Source: Lacimicrobium alkaliphilum
GTDB taxonomy: Bacteria > Pseudomonadota > Gammaproteobacteria > Enterobacterales > Alteromonadaceae
DNA length: 64,000 bases
NCBI RefSeq assembly: GCF_001466725.1
Contig: NZ_CP013650.1
Span: 124,001 to 188,000 of the forward strand
Direction: 5' to 3'
Positions 19,816 to 29,213 of this stretch are shown piece after piece; positions within the stretch are counted from its first letter, which is position 1; each line of letters begins with the position of its first letter. Position numbers and translations under genes: made by a program. The notes under the pieces are model-generated. The model saw only the letters and a list, made by a program, of their open reading frames with translations, made no database searches and was not told where the DNA came from.

Positions 19816-20514
19816 ATGTCAGAATTTGAATGCCAAGTAGTGACCATTGAACCTCTTACTGCCAACGTACAGCGGATCCTGTTAAGGCCCGAGAATGCGC
19901 CGGATTTCAAAGCCGGGCAATATATCCGCGTGGTGATGGATGAAGGTGATAAACGCCCCTTTTCTATTGCTAATGCCCCGGATGAATCGGGTCTGATTGA
20001 GCTGCATATCGGCGCTGCCGAGCATAACCCCTGGGCCATGCAGGTGATTGAGAAAATGCAGTCCGCACCCGGGATAATGCTGGATGGTCCTCATGGTAAT
20101 GCATTTTTGCGTAACGACAGGCCTCATCCGACTATTCTGATGGCTGGTGGAACGGGCTTTTCTTATACCTGGAGTATTTTGCAACAGTTACTCAGGTCAC
20201 CTTTAAAAGAACCATTATTCCTGTATTGGGGCACCCGCACCCAGGATGATATGTACGCCTTACAGGAGTTAGAGGAACTGGCTCAGCAGCATTCAAAATT
20301 CCGCTTTATTCCGGTACTGGAAAATCCGGACTCCGACTGGCAGGGCCGCTCAGGGCTGGTGCATCAGGCGGTACTGGAAGATTTTGTCAGTCTGGAACCC
20401 TATCAGGTGTATATCGCCGGGCGATTTGAGATGGCCGGCGCGGCGCGGGAAGATTTCCATAATCAGGGGCTGATGCTGGAAAACCTCTTTGGTGATGCTT
20501 ACGACTTTATCTGA
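19816..20514 (+). CDS. fre: NAD(P)H-flavin reductase
   Basis: Fre/LuxG-type oxidoreductase, 232 residues, reducing free flavins with NAD(P)H. The flavin-binding RPFSIANAP is near residues 52-60, the pyridine-nucleotide MAGGTGFSYTWSIL near 108-121, and the C-terminal YIAGRFEMAGAAREDF completes the ferredoxin-reductase-type fold. No [2Fe-2S] domain is attached. It is the second gene of the ubiD-fre operon and its end faces a palindromic terminator shared with convergent dsbA. Confidence 0.93.
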   Translation: MSEFECQVVTIEPLTANVQRILLRPENAPDFKAGQYIRVVMDEGDKRPFSIANAPDESGLIELHIGAAEHNPWAMQVIEKMQSAPGIMLDGPHGNAFLRNDRPHPTILMAGGTGFSYTWSILQQLLRSPLKEPLFLYWGTRTQDDMYALQELEELAQQHSKFRFIPVLENPDSDWQGRSGLVHQAVLEDFVSLEPYQVYIAGRFEMAGAAREDFHNQGLMLENLFGDAYDFI

Positions 20515-20580
20515 TCAATTCCGGATATTGTCGGGACTCTGTCGCCGATTGTCCGGAGCTGGGCCGTCAAGGCAGTGTAG

Positions 20581-20598
20581 GTCGGAATTTATTCCGAC
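20581..20598. repeat. Short palindromic intergenic repeat unit
   Basis: GTCGGAAT, a 2-nt loop and ATTCCGAC form an 8-bp hairpin just after fre. The surrounding text (TGTAGGTCGGAATTTATTCC) is of the REP-like kind often scattered in gammaproteobacterial genomes. Only one copy is present in this window. Confidence 0.5.
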
Positions 20599-20627
20599 AA
20601 CGATATAAGTTCCTGCCATCCAAATAA

Positions 20628-20653
20628 AAATGCCAGACAGCTGTCTGGCATTT
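20628..20653. terminator. Bidirectional terminator between fre and dsbA
   Basis: TGCCAGACAG directly abuts its reverse complement CTGTCTGGCA (20631-20650), flanked by AAAAA on the left and TTT on the right. It serves fre on the + strand and dsbA on the - strand. Confidence 0.8.
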
Positions 20654-20678
20654 GTTGTTTATCTGGAGCGCTGTAGCG

Positions 20679-21305
20679 TTATTTTTGCTTAGACAACCAG
20701 ACCACCAGTTCCACTATCTGATCCGGTGTCATATCGCGGGTAAATTTGGCTTTGTACTTGCCATTAACAATAAAGGCCGGAACGCCACCAAGGTGCTGAC
20801 GATACTTTTCAATATTTTTATTGTTACGACCCATCATATTGTTCACACCAAAGCTCTCTGCAAGTTTGTCGAACTCATCGGCTTCAACACCCTGAAGCTG
20901 GAATATATTCCGTAGATCTCGCATTTCAGTGATGCTGGCACGCTGTTTGTGGATATAGTCGAAGATGGCTTTATTCATCTTCTCTTCCTGCTTCAGTGAG
21001 CGGCCAACCAGCATGGCACGGGTGGCACTTTCCTGAGTTTCCTTTTCTGCGAATCCCATAAAGTTCACATGTACTTTCTCAAACTTGACGTTGTCGTCAA
21101 TTTTGCTTTTCATCTGTGCCACTAAGGGCTCAAAAGCGTTACAGGCGGGGCACCAGAATGAGAAAAATTCCAGAATTTCAGGTTTAGAGGTTGCCTCGTC
21201 GGCAATCACTTCGTAATGGGTACCCTCCTGCCATTGCTGTTGCTGAGCGCAGGCTTGCAGGGGAAAAATCAGAACAAAGGCCAGCAGGCCGAACAACTTT
21301 TTCAT
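20679..21305 (-). CDS. dsbA: Thiol:disulfide interchange protein DsbA
   Basis: Periplasmic dithiol oxidase of about 208 residues with a thioredoxin fold and helical insertion. The active site reads CPAC (Cys52-Cys55, in FSFWCPACNAFEP), not the usual CPHC, and the cis-proline loop is GGVPAFIVNGKY. The signal region (1-20) ends LQACAQQQ: a Cys at 19 gives a weak lipobox-like LQAC, so lipid attachment is possible, though ordinary cleavage after ACA fits equally. The ATG at 21305 is chosen over 21317 because AAGGA is well spaced only for the former. It is transcribed alone. Confidence 0.92.
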   Translation of the reverse strand: MKKLFGLLAFVLIFPLQACAQQQQWQEGTHYEVIADEATSKPEILEFFSFWCPACNAFEPLVAQMKSKIDDNVKFEKVHVNFMGFAEKETQESATRAMLVGRSLKQEEKMNKAIFDYIHKQRASITEMRDLRNIFQLQGVEADEFDKLAESFGVNNMMGRNNKNIEKYRQHLGGVPAFIVNGKYKAKFTRDMTPDQIVELVVWLSKQK

Positions 21306-21429
21306 AGCGTTTGTCATCCTTTAATGTAAACCGCAGCAAGATTACCACTATTTTCAGTAAATGCCGATCCTGCTGCGACCTTATGCATTTTTAGTCAGTC
21401 AGGGTTCAGGTAACCGGCATTGCGCCGGT

Positions 21430-23304
21430 CTAAAACTGATAGCGGGCAGACAACCAGAATTGTCGTTGCTGACCCACAAAACCCAGTACATCCTCATGCT
21501 CTTTATCAAACAGGTTTTCTGCTCTAAGCCGCAACTTCCATTGCTCATCCAGGCGGTAGCTTAGCGCCAGATCCACCAGCGTATAGGCAGGCAACTTGAC
21601 CGTACTGAAGGTGAGAAAATTGGTATCCAGCTGGGTGCCCTGATAACTGGCCCTGATAAAAAGCTCAAGGGGTAGACGGGGAAAGCTGTAATCTGCCGAA
21701 ATGAACCCGGAGTGATTTGCGCGGCGCAGTTCAGGCTGCAGTTCGCCACTAAAATCGGGCTGTTGTGAGTCGAGGTAACTATAGGCCCCGGTCAGTTTAA
21801 GCTGATGCCATTGGCCTCTTATCTCCAGTTCGGCACCTTTGCGTTCGCTGGTGTCCTTAAGATTAATGGAACTGGTAAAATCAGCACTGCTGGCGATTTC
21901 GTCCTTGAGGCGGGCTTTATATAAAGCCCCGCTGAGCTGCCATTGTTGCGACAGTTGTAACTCCCCGCCAATTTCCATGCTTACGGAGTGTTCTGCCTGA
22001 AGATCCGGGTTGCCAATGAAACTGCCGGGGAAAAAGCCGAACAATTCGATAAAGGTCGGGTTCTTTATGGCCTTGCCGGCACTGATATAGAGCTTATGGC
22101 CCTGGCCCGGATAAAAGCTGAGTCCGGCCTGATAACTTTCTGCATTCTCAAAAAAATTGTTGTTGTCATGGCGCATACTGGCAGACACCGACCATTGCCC
22201 GCTGAGCTGATGCAGCCAGTCAATACCTATGCTGTTAGCATCGTTGGTACGTGCCTGGTCAGAAAAACCGCTGGGGTCCTGCTGGTCAAAGTCTTCCTCA
22301 ACCCTTTCTGTCAACAGACTCAGATGGCTGTTCTGCTGATATTGATAGCTACCCTGCCAGTAAAGGCGCAGTTTTTCACTTTGATTGGCGTTAGTGTAGG
22401 CGCCATTGGCAAAGTTCTGGTTGTCATTATGATTCAGTTCCAGCCCTAAATCCTGTTGCCATTCTGTGCCTTCGGGGGCGAACAGCCAGTTTAGTTTGCC
22501 CTGATATTGTTCGATTTCCGTATAGTGATCGGTATCCTGCGGCAGGCCGGTAACCGCATAGTCTGTTTCATCGTAGTCACTGCTGGCGCTGACATGACGC
22601 ACACTAAGATTAACCTTCGAAGCAGGGGTGATTTGCCAGCCCAGCCCCGTGCTGAACTGCCTGTTCTCATAGCCGTCTTTTTCATTGCCCTGACGGGACA
22701 CATTTTGTCCGTCACTGTTGTAGTCACTGGCATTCAGCGCATAGTTAAACTCGCCCTGTTTGCCGCTGATACTGGCAGCCAGATTGGAGCTGCTGGCGTC
22801 TCCGGCTTCCAGTTTCAGCTGTCCGGAGAGCGGTTCCTGTGCCTGCAGGGTGGTGATGCTGATCACTCCTCCTACAGCGCCGTTGCCCCACAGTGCACTT
22901 TGTGGGCCGCGCAAAATCTCGATGCTGGTGATGTTATCCAGGTGCAGATGGGCAAAATCCACGCCGCCATCGCTGAGATCGTTGATCTCAACGCCATCTA
23001 CCATTACCAGTACATGGTTGGCTTCGCTGCCACGCATCCTTACCTGGGTAACGGCCCCTCTGGCGCCGGACTGACTGAGACTGATACCAGCCTGACCACG
23101 CAGCAGTTCGGTGACGCTGATGGCTCCTGATGCTTCAATATGGGCGCGGTCTATTTTCGTCAGCGCCGCACTTAGCTGAGCTTGTTGCACTGGCAACCTG
23201 GCACCAATAACGCTGATAGTTTCGATTTGTTGTGCTTGAGTCTGGTGGCTGGCAAACAGCACAACCGCCACGGCCGCTGCGGCCTTGGAATAGGAATGGG
23301 TCAT
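21430..23304 (-). CDS. btuB: TonB-dependent vitamin B12 receptor BtuB
   Basis: Outer-membrane cobalamin transporter, 624 residues. Signal peptide about 1-24 (ending TQAQ), a TonB box around IETISVIGA, a plug domain about 40-145 (MRGSEANHVLVMVDGVEINDL; ILRGPQSALWGNGAVGGVISITT) and a 22-strand barrel ending in aromatic RYQF. The function is supported by the cobalamin riboswitch in the leader. No clear ribosome site precedes the ATG, consistent with translational control by the riboswitch. No btuCDF genes are nearby. Confidence 0.95.
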   Translation of the reverse strand: MTHSYSKAAAAVAVVLFASHQTQAQQIETISVIGARLPVQQAQLSAALTKIDRAHIEASGAISVTELLRGQAGISLSQSGARGAVTQVRMRGSEANHVLVMVDGVEINDLSDGGVDFAHLHLDNITSIEILRGPQSALWGNGAVGGVISITTLQAQEPLSGQLKLEAGDASSSNLAASISGKQGEFNYALNASDYNSDGQNVSRQGNEKDGYENRQFSTGLGWQITPASKVNLSVRHVSASSDYDETDYAVTGLPQDTDHYTEIEQYQGKLNWLFAPEGTEWQQDLGLELNHNDNQNFANGAYTNANQSEKLRLYWQGSYQYQQNSHLSLLTERVEEDFDQQDPSGFSDQARTNDANSIGIDWLHQLSGQWSVSASMRHDNNNFFENAESYQAGLSFYPGQGHKLYISAGKAIKNPTFIELFGFFPGSFIGNPDLQAEHSVSMEIGGELQLSQQWQLSGALYKARLKDEIASSADFTSSINLKDTSERKGAELEIRGQWHQLKLTGAYSYLDSQQPDFSGELQPELRRANHSGFISADYSFPRLPLELFIRASYQGTQLDTNFLTFSTVKLPAYTLVDLALSYRLDEQWKLRLRAENLFDKEHEDVLGFVGQQRQFWLSARYQF

Positions 23305-23369
23305 AATAATAAATCCGGATTGGCACTCCGCCCGAGCGCGTTTTCTTCATACCGAAAAGTATTTCTCGG

Positions 23370-23550
23370 CAACCTGATCAGGCCGGTATCCGGGCTGGCA
23401 AGGCTTATCTGTTAGTACAGATAAGTTGTTGCAGCGCCTTCCCATCATTATATGACAGTGGCACCGTGCTGCAGTCTCTTGCTTACCGTTGCGGGGGCAG
23501 CGTCTTGCGAACTTCCCGTTTAACTTTTGGTTATCACCAAAAGCACCATA
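23370..23550 (-). promoter_or_regulatory. Cobalamin (adenosylcobalamin) riboswitch
   Basis: On the minus strand, in order: a TTTTGGTGATAACCAAAA hairpin, GGGAAG, GCCCCCGCAACGGTAA, GCCACTG, GGGAAGGCG and AGCCCGGATACCGGCC. These are the conserved core blocks of the cobalamin riboswitch in the right order and spacing. It sits about 65 bases upstream of btuB, whose expression it would lower when the cofactor is plentiful. Confidence 0.95.
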
Positions 23551-23708
23551 ATCGGCGGCCATTATAATTGCATGGTATAAAAATGATAGGCCTGAACGGG
23601 ATTAAAAATGCACTGACGGCGGTTTCCTGTCCGCTCTTAACCAATCCGTTATTGAATCTGATTGGTATTGGCTATGCTTTAAGCTGACACAAAGATCGGG
23701 AGGGGTTT

Positions 23709-25169
23709 ATGACACAGTGCTACAGGAATTATATTCACGGTGAGTTTATTGATAACACCAGCGGTGAAAGTTTTGAGGTCATCAATCCGGCCACCGGGCA
23801 GGTCGCTTATGAGGTTCAGGTGGCCGATGAAACTGTACAGCAGGCCGCCATCGAAAGTGCACGCAAGGGTTTTGCCCAGTGGTCGGCGATGATGCCGGTG
23901 GAGCGCAGCCGGATACTTTACAAAGCGGTGGCACTGCTGCGCGAAAAAAATGATGAACTGGCCAGACTGGAAGTGATCGATACCGGCAAACCTATTCAGG
24001 AGGCGAGTGTGGTGGATGTGGTCACCGGAGCCGATGCGATTGAGTTTTTTGCCGGCCTGACTGCCAGCATTGAGGGGAATCAGCAGGATCTGGGCGGTGA
24101 TTTTTATTACACCCGTCGCGAGCCCCTCGGTATTTGTGCGGGTATTGGCGCCTGGAATTATCCCATACAGATTGCCTGCTGGAAAGCCGCCCCGGCTCTG
24201 GCCTGTGGTAACAGCATGATTTTCAAGCCTTCAGAGGAAACGCCGATGGGGGCTATGCAACTGGCGCAAATTTTTACTCAGGCCGGGGTGCCTGATGGCG
24301 TGTTTAATGTAGTGCATGGCGATGGCAGAGTCGGCGCCTGGCTGACAGCGCACGAAGCCATTGCCAAGGTGTCTTTTACCGGCGAGGTGGGGACAGGTAA
24401 GAAGGTGATGGCTGCAGCCGCGGCGAGCCTCAAAGAAGTCACCATGGAGCTGGGCGGCAAGTCGCCGTTGATTGTGTTCGAAGATGCCGATATTGAGGAA
24501 GCTGTATCTGCCGCCATGTTAGGAAATTTCTATACTCAGGGTGAGGTGTGCACCAACTGCACCCGGGTTTTCGTCCATGACGTCGTCTACGACAGTTTTA
24601 TGCAACAACTGTTAAGACGCACCCGCGAGAATATTGTTGCCGGCGATCCGCTGGATCCTGACACTAATCTCGGTGCGCTGATCTCCGCTAAGCATCAGCA
24701 GCTGGTGCTGGATTACATCGAAAAGGGTAAACAACAGGGCGCGACACTGGCCTATGGCGGGCGGGCCATTCAGCCTGATTCGTCTGCGGGCGGCTTTTTT
24801 GTGGAGCCCACCATATTTACCGATTGCAGCGATGATATGACCATTGTCAGGGAGGAAATTTTCGGGCCGGTGATGTCGGTGCTGCGTTTCAGCGATGAAC
24901 AGGAGGTGATTGACCGAGCCAATGATACCCCTTATGGTCTGGCCGCCGGTGTTATGACTCAGGACTTGCGTCGGGCTCACAGAGTCATTCACCAGCTTCA
25001 GGCTGGGATCTGTTGGGTCAACAGCTACGGTGCCTCGCCTGCTGAAATGCCGGTTGGTGGGTATAAGCTGTCCGGTATTGGCAGAGAAAACGGCATGGAA
25101 ACTCTGAAACAATATACCCAGCTGAAGTCTGTCTATATGGGTATGAGTAAACTGGAGTGTCCTTTTTAG
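23709..25169 (+). CDS. betB: Betaine-aldehyde dehydrogenase
   Basis: NAD(P)-dependent aldehyde dehydrogenase of 486 residues, similar along its length to BetB, which oxidises betaine aldehyde to the osmoprotectant glycine betaine. Motifs: [33 protein letters not shown], the general base in MELGGKSPL and the catalytic Cys in [13 protein letters not shown], with the BetB-type flanking cysteine. A strong GGGAGGGG ribosome site precedes the ATG. betA and bet transporter genes are absent next to it, so it is an orphan here; it may act on betaine aldehyde or another amino-aldehyde. The TetR gene downstream could regulate it. Confidence 0.88.
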   Translation: MTQCYRNYIHGEFIDNTSGESFEVINPATGQVAYEVQVADETVQQAAIESARKGFAQWSAMMPVERSRILYKAVALLREKNDELARLEVIDTGKPIQEASVVDVVTGADAIEFFAGLTASIEGNQQDLGGDFYYTRREPLGICAGIGAWNYPIQIACWKAAPALACGNSMIFKPSEETPMGAMQLAQIFTQAGVPDGVFNVVHGDGRVGAWLTAHEAIAKVSFTGEVGTGKKVMAAAAASLKEVTMELGGKSPLIVFEDADIEEAVSAAMLGNFYTQGEVCTNCTRVFVHDVVYDSFMQQLLRRTRENIVAGDPLDPDTNLGALISAKHQQLVLDYIEKGKQQGATLAYGGRAIQPDSSAGGFFVEPTIFTDCSDDMTIVREEIFGPVMSVLRFSDEQEVIDRANDTPYGLAAGVMTQDLRRAHRVIHQLQAGICWVNSYGASPAEMPVGGYKLSGIGRENGMETLKQYTQLKSVYMGMSKLECPF

Positions 25170-25270
25170 TGTAAAGCGCGAAGATGTCCCTTGGCATGGG
25201 TAGACGATACCGTATACTTACCACTAAAGTTGTCGCAGAGTTAAGAACAGATATTCTCTGAGGAGAGGTT

Positions 25271-25864
25271 GTGGGACGCAGTGACGATAAGCACCAGGAT
25301 ATTCTCTGTGCGGCGATCAGGGAGTTTGGTGAAAAAGGCATGATGGCCACCACCATGGAGTCAATTGCGAATCAGGCCGGCGTGTCCAAGCGTACATTGT
25401 ACAAACACTATTCGTGCAAGGAGGATTTGCTTGATGCTGTGGTCACGCTGTTGTTGCAGCGTATTGAACCGCTCAAAAATATTACTTACAGCCCGCAAAA
25501 GCCCTTGCTTGAGCAGTTAAGAAATATCGGAGAAAAAACCCTTCAGTTGGTGTGCGATGAAGACTATTTGCGTCTGTCACGGATTATCATTATTGAGTCT
25601 ATGCGCAGTGAGCAGGCGGCCAAAGTTCTGAACCAGAAGTTCAGTGATTGTGAAAAGCAGTTGTATCAATGGTTTACGCAGGCTTCGGAAGCAGGTGCGT
25701 TGGGCACTATGAAACCGCAACTGGCTGCCACTCTGTTTTATGGTGCAATCAGGGAAGGGGCTTACTGGGATCAGGTGGCGCAGTGGAAACCTGTGCTGAA
25801 AAAAGAACAGGGAAAAGAACTGATCGACAGAGTGTGCTGCTTTTTTGTCAAGGGTATGCAGTAA
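25271..25864 (+). CDS. TetR/AcrR family transcriptional regulator
   Basis: Regulator of 197 residues with a TetR-type HTH at about residues 8-56 (MATTMESIANQAGVSKRTLYKHYSCKEDLLDAVV) and a TetR_C-like ligand-binding half. The start is GTG with GAGGAGAGG just before it. It lies 101 bases after betB on the same strand, which suggests a link, but it does not resemble BetI at its N-terminus, so the name betI is not used. The ligand is unknown. Confidence 0.9.
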   Translation: MGRSDDKHQDILCAAIREFGEKGMMATTMESIANQAGVSKRTLYKHYSCKEDLLDAVVTLLLQRIEPLKNITYSPQKPLLEQLRNIGEKTLQLVCDEDYLRLSRIIIIESMRSEQAAKVLNQKFSDCEKQLYQWFTQASEAGALGTMKPQLAATLFYGAIREGAYWDQVAQWKPVLKKEQGKELIDRVCCFFVKGMQ

Positions 25865-25871
25865 TCCTGAC

Positions 25872-26222
25872 TCAGAATTCTACTTTGCGTATTTCTGAGC
25901 ATAAGTAAATGCGGGTGTTTCCATACACATAGGGATTCTTGTCATCTGTCTGGCAATAGTAACGTTGAAAGTGCTCAATCTTGCCACGGCTTGAAGTGAT
26001 ATCCATTATATAGTCATGCTGATACTCGTTCAGGTTGGCAATGTAAGGGCTGATCCGCTTCTGTAAATCAGACAATACTTTACGCTCACCCATTTCTGCC
26101 ACATGGGCGATCCAGCCAGACAGGGAATGTTGCATATCTGTCAGCAGATACTGAGCAAAAGAAGAGCGCAGTATTACCAGCAGCGAGGCAATTTCCAGTA
26201 ACAGTACAACAGTGCGTTTCAT
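25872..26222 (-). CDS. Hypothetical protein with N-terminal signal or anchor
   Basis: Protein of 116 residues, starting MKRTVVLLLEIASLLVIL, a hydrophobic N-terminus that would act as signal peptide or membrane anchor, followed by a mixed charged region with two cysteines (YYCQTDD and IYLCSEI) that could form a disulfide. No family recognised. It ends 7 bases from the convergent TetR gene. Confidence 0.6.
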   Translation of the reverse strand: MKRTVVLLLEIASLLVILRSSFAQYLLTDMQHSLSGWIAHVAEMGERKVLSDLQKRISPYIANLNEYQHDYIMDITSSRGKIEHFQRYYCQTDDKNPYVYGNTRIYLCSEIRKVEF

Positions 26223-26500
26223 CTCTCAGACCATTTTTAAAACCTGTGTGGATTATACCCGAGCATATCGGAGCTGCCTATGACTGTTACTTATGCAATT
26301 AGATAACAAAGTTTACTGGTCAATATTTAAACAGTTCTCAACGGAAGGATAGCGCGAGTTTTGATGCAGAACAAAGCAAAGCAAGTGGGCTGATGGTATA
26401 CTGCCGCCACACTGGTCAGTGCTTTTCGTGAAATATACAGTCAGATGCGGCTAACGCCGCATACTAAAAGTAATGCGATGGGTATAGCAAAGAGATCCTT

Positions 26501-27933
26501 ATGAATAATCAGATCCCTGTGAAAGATGTTACTCAGGTGAAGATTCATCAGCCTGACAAAGGCCGCCATGAACAGCAGGATCCTTCCAGAAAACGCATTT
26601 ATGTGCGTGCAGTGCAGGGGCCGCTGGAAACTTTTCGGCGTTATTTCGGCTTTATTTTTCTGGCGCTGTTCGCGTTGCTGCCGTGGATTAGTTACAACGG
26701 CGAACAGGCTATTTTGCTGGATATCGCCGAACAACGATTCAGCTTTTTCTCGTTGACCCTGTGGCCACAGGATCTCACTCTGCTGGCCTGGATCTTTATT
26801 ATTGCTGCCTTTGCGTTGTTTTTTGTGACGACTTTCGCCGGGCGGGTCTGGTGTGGTTTTATGTGCCCACAAACCACCTGGACTTATATGTTTGTGTGGC
26901 TGGAAGAGAAAATTGAAGGCGGTCGCCACCAACGCATGAAGCTGGATCAGCGCCCTATGGACTTCGACAAGTTCTGGCGTAAGAGTCTTAAACATCTTTG
27001 CTGGCTGATCATTGCCCTGCTCACTTCCCTGACCTTTGTCGGTTATTTTACACCCATAGATGAGCTGTTTGTGGACTTTGCTCTTTTCGAAACCGGCTTC
27101 TGGGCGGCGTTCTTCATATGGTTTTTTACCTTCTGTACTTATGGTAATGCCGGCTGGATGCGGGAGATCATGTGCACTCATATCTGCCCTTACGCCCGAT
27201 TCCAGTCGGTGATGTTCGACAAAGATACCTTTACCGTTGCCTATGACAATCAGAGAGGTGAGCAGCGTGGCCCCCGTTCCAGAAAGACTGACAGGCAAGA
27301 ATTGGCGGCTAAAGGGCTGGGGATTGTATCGATTGCCATTTATGCGTGCAGGTCTGCCCTACCGGCATAGATATCCGCAATGGTCTGCAATATGAGTGCA
27401 TTAACTGCGGCGCCTGTGTAGATGCCTGTAATGGCGTGATGGACAAAATGGGCTATCCACCGGGGCTGATTAGCTATACCACAGAAACCCGCCTTAAGGG
27501 TGGTAAGACTCATATTGTCAGGCCAAAGCTGGTGGGTTACGCCGTGGTATTGGTCGTTATGCTGGGCTTTCTGGTGTTTGAAATTATGACAAGGGTACCC
27601 TTGCAGGTGGATATCATCCGGGATCGCAACCAGCTTTACCGTGAGACGACTGACGGTCTGGTGGAGAATGTTTACACACTGAAAATACTCAACAAATCGC
27701 AGCAACTGCAACGCTACAGCATTTCCGTGGAAGGCCTTGAAGAGCACCGGCTGATCGGTAACAGCGAGGTTGAGGTCAGAGGCGGTGAGGTTTATGTGGA
27801 GCCGGTGAGTGTGGCGGTTGATCCCTATAATTTAGAAGACACCATGCAGGATATTGTTATTGTTGTTCAGGGTGTAGATAAACAAGGACAGCCGGTAGAA
27901 GTGCGCACCAAGACACGGTTTTTGTACCGCTGA
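26501..27933 (+). pseudogene. ccoG: Cytochrome c oxidase accessory protein CcoG, split by a frameshift
   Basis: CcoG (RdxA/FixG), a membrane iron-sulfur protein needed for cbb3 oxidase maturation. The first frame (26501-27370) holds the N-terminus, membrane segments and WCGFMCPQTTWTY; the second (from about 27346) continues with VCPTGIDIRNGLQYECINCGACVDACNG and the C-terminal periplasmic domain. The break is at GGGG 27319-27322: adding one G restores GDCIDCHLCVQVCPTG without a gap, so one base is missing relative to the ancestral frame. If real, the product loses both ferredoxin-type clusters. A base-call error in the G run is equally possible. The stop overlaps the ATG of srkA by one base (TGATG). 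Confidence 0.9.
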
Positions 27934-28910
27934 TGGCAGATTTCAGTTATGCCAGCCTGACACCCGATCTGATTCTGGATGCCATTGAAAGTACCGGCAT
28001 TTTAGTGGACTCTGGCCTGCTTGCTCTTAACAGTTATGAAAACCGGGTGTACCAGTTCGCCGATGAACACAAGCAGCGCATGGTGGTTAAGTTTTACCGC
28101 CCTGCCCGCTGGAGCACTGAGCAAATACAGGAAGAACATGATTTTGCCCTGGAACTGCAGGAGCAGGAAATTCCGGTAGTGGCCCCCCTCGTGCTGGGTG
28201 GAAGCACTCTGCATCAGTATCAGGGCTACGCCTTTGCGTTATTTCCTTCTGTGGGCGGCCGTCAGTTTGAGGTGGATAATCTGGATCAACTGGAGTGGAT
28301 GGGGCGTTTTATCGGTCGTATCCATGCCGTGGCCGCCACCCGCTCTTTTGCGCACCGCCCTGGTGTCAGCGTCGAAGCGTTTTTGTACCAGCCCCGTAAG
28401 GTGCTGGACCAAACAACATTGGTGCCCGAGGAGCTAAGACTGCCACTGTTTACGGTCATGGATCAGGTCATAGTACAAACCGCCGGGCAATATCAACAAG
28501 GCACATTTACGCCCATACGCCTGCACGGTGACTGCCACCCCGGTAATATTCTCTGGCGTGACGGCCCCACTTTTGTGGATCTGGATGATTGCCGCATGGG
28601 GCCACCGATTCAGGATCTATGGATGATGCTCTGTGGAGACCGCCCCCAGCGTCTGTTACAGATTGATACCCTGATTTGTGCTTATGAGGAATTTTGTGAT
28701 TTTGACCATCGGCAACTGGTATTGATCGAGCCCCTTCGGGCCATGCGCATGATCCATTATATGGCCTGGTTAAGCCTGCGCTGGGAAGATCCCGCTTTTC
28801 CGCGAGCCTTTCCCTGGTTCAGCACACCGAAGTACTGGGAGCAGCAGATCCTGTCCCTGAAAGAACAGCTCTCCGCTTTGCAGGAGGAGCCACTTTCCCT
28901 GATGCCCTAG
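27933..28910 (+). CDS. srkA: Stress response serine/threonine kinase SrkA (YihE)
   Basis: Cytoplasmic kinase of the aminoglycoside-phosphotransferase/choline-kinase fold, 325 residues, protecting against stress-induced death in E. coli. The N-terminal SYENRVYQFADEHKQRMVVKFYRP provides the nucleotide-binding strand with the lysine; LHGDCHPGNILW is the catalytic loop and FVDLDDCRMGPPIQDLWMML the metal-binding part. The ATG overlaps the ccoG stop by one base. The TAG stop lies within CTAG, the first four bases of the MITE-like element that follows, so the element sits flush with the end of the gene. Confidence 0.93.
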   Translation: MADFSYASLTPDLILDAIESTGILVDSGLLALNSYENRVYQFADEHKQRMVVKFYRPARWSTEQIQEEHDFALELQEQEIPVVAPLVLGGSTLHQYQGYAFALFPSVGGRQFEVDNLDQLEWMGRFIGRIHAVAATRSFAHRPGVSVEAFLYQPRKVLDQTTLVPEELRLPLFTVMDQVIVQTAGQYQQGTFTPIRLHGDCHPGNILWRDGPTFVDLDDCRMGPPIQDLWMMLCGDRPQRLLQIDTLICAYEEFCDFDHRQLVLIEPLRAMRMIHYMAWLSLRWEDPAFPRAFPWFSTPKYWEQQILSLKEQLSALQEEPLSLMP

Positions 28911-29179
28911 AGCGCCATATAGTTTAAATAAACAACACCAGCGAGAGTTCAAAAAGCGCGCAGGCAAGGCAAATTTTTGAAGGTTTAGTGGGCCTAAATC
29001 AAGAAAATTTGCCGCCGGATGCGCGTTTTTTGGGCCTCGCCCTTCGGGAGCGCCTGAAAAAGCCTCACTCTGCGTTCTGGTTGCTTAAAAGAGCACCACT
29101 ATTCCTGCGCAACCACGCCTTGATTGAGACTCTTTCAGGCAGCTCTGCTGTTCGTTTTTTAAACTATATGGCGCTCTAG
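28907..29179. mobile_element. MITE-like non-autonomous element 1 (22-bp perfect terminal inverted repeats)
   Basis: The end 28907-28928 (beginning CTAGAGCGCCATATAG) is repeated exactly in reverse complement at 29158-29179, and the similarity continues imperfectly about 15 bases inward. The 273-bp interior has further internal pairing (AAAAAGCGCG near 28951 against CGCGTTTTTT near 29022) and no convincing gene. Both ends carry CTAG, which may be the duplicated target or part of the repeat. It abuts srkA, supplying or sharing its stop codon. Confidence 0.8.
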
Positions 29180-29213
29180 TTGCTTTCTTTGTGTCAGTCA
29201 CTTAGCATAATTT

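Noticed and set aside
25271..25864. Naming the TetR gene betI
   Set aside because: Only the position next to betB suggests it; the N-terminus and overall sequence do not look like BetI.
27319..27370. Programmed ribosomal frameshift in ccoG
   Set aside because: GGGG is not part of a known slippery heptamer and no stimulatory structure was seen; CcoG is not known to need frameshifting, so a lesion or base-call error is simpler.
28988..29179. 63-codon ORF inside MITE-like element 1
   Set aside because: It ends in the terminal inverted repeat, lacks a ribosome site and has no recognisable pattern; non-autonomous elements commonly have such chance frames.
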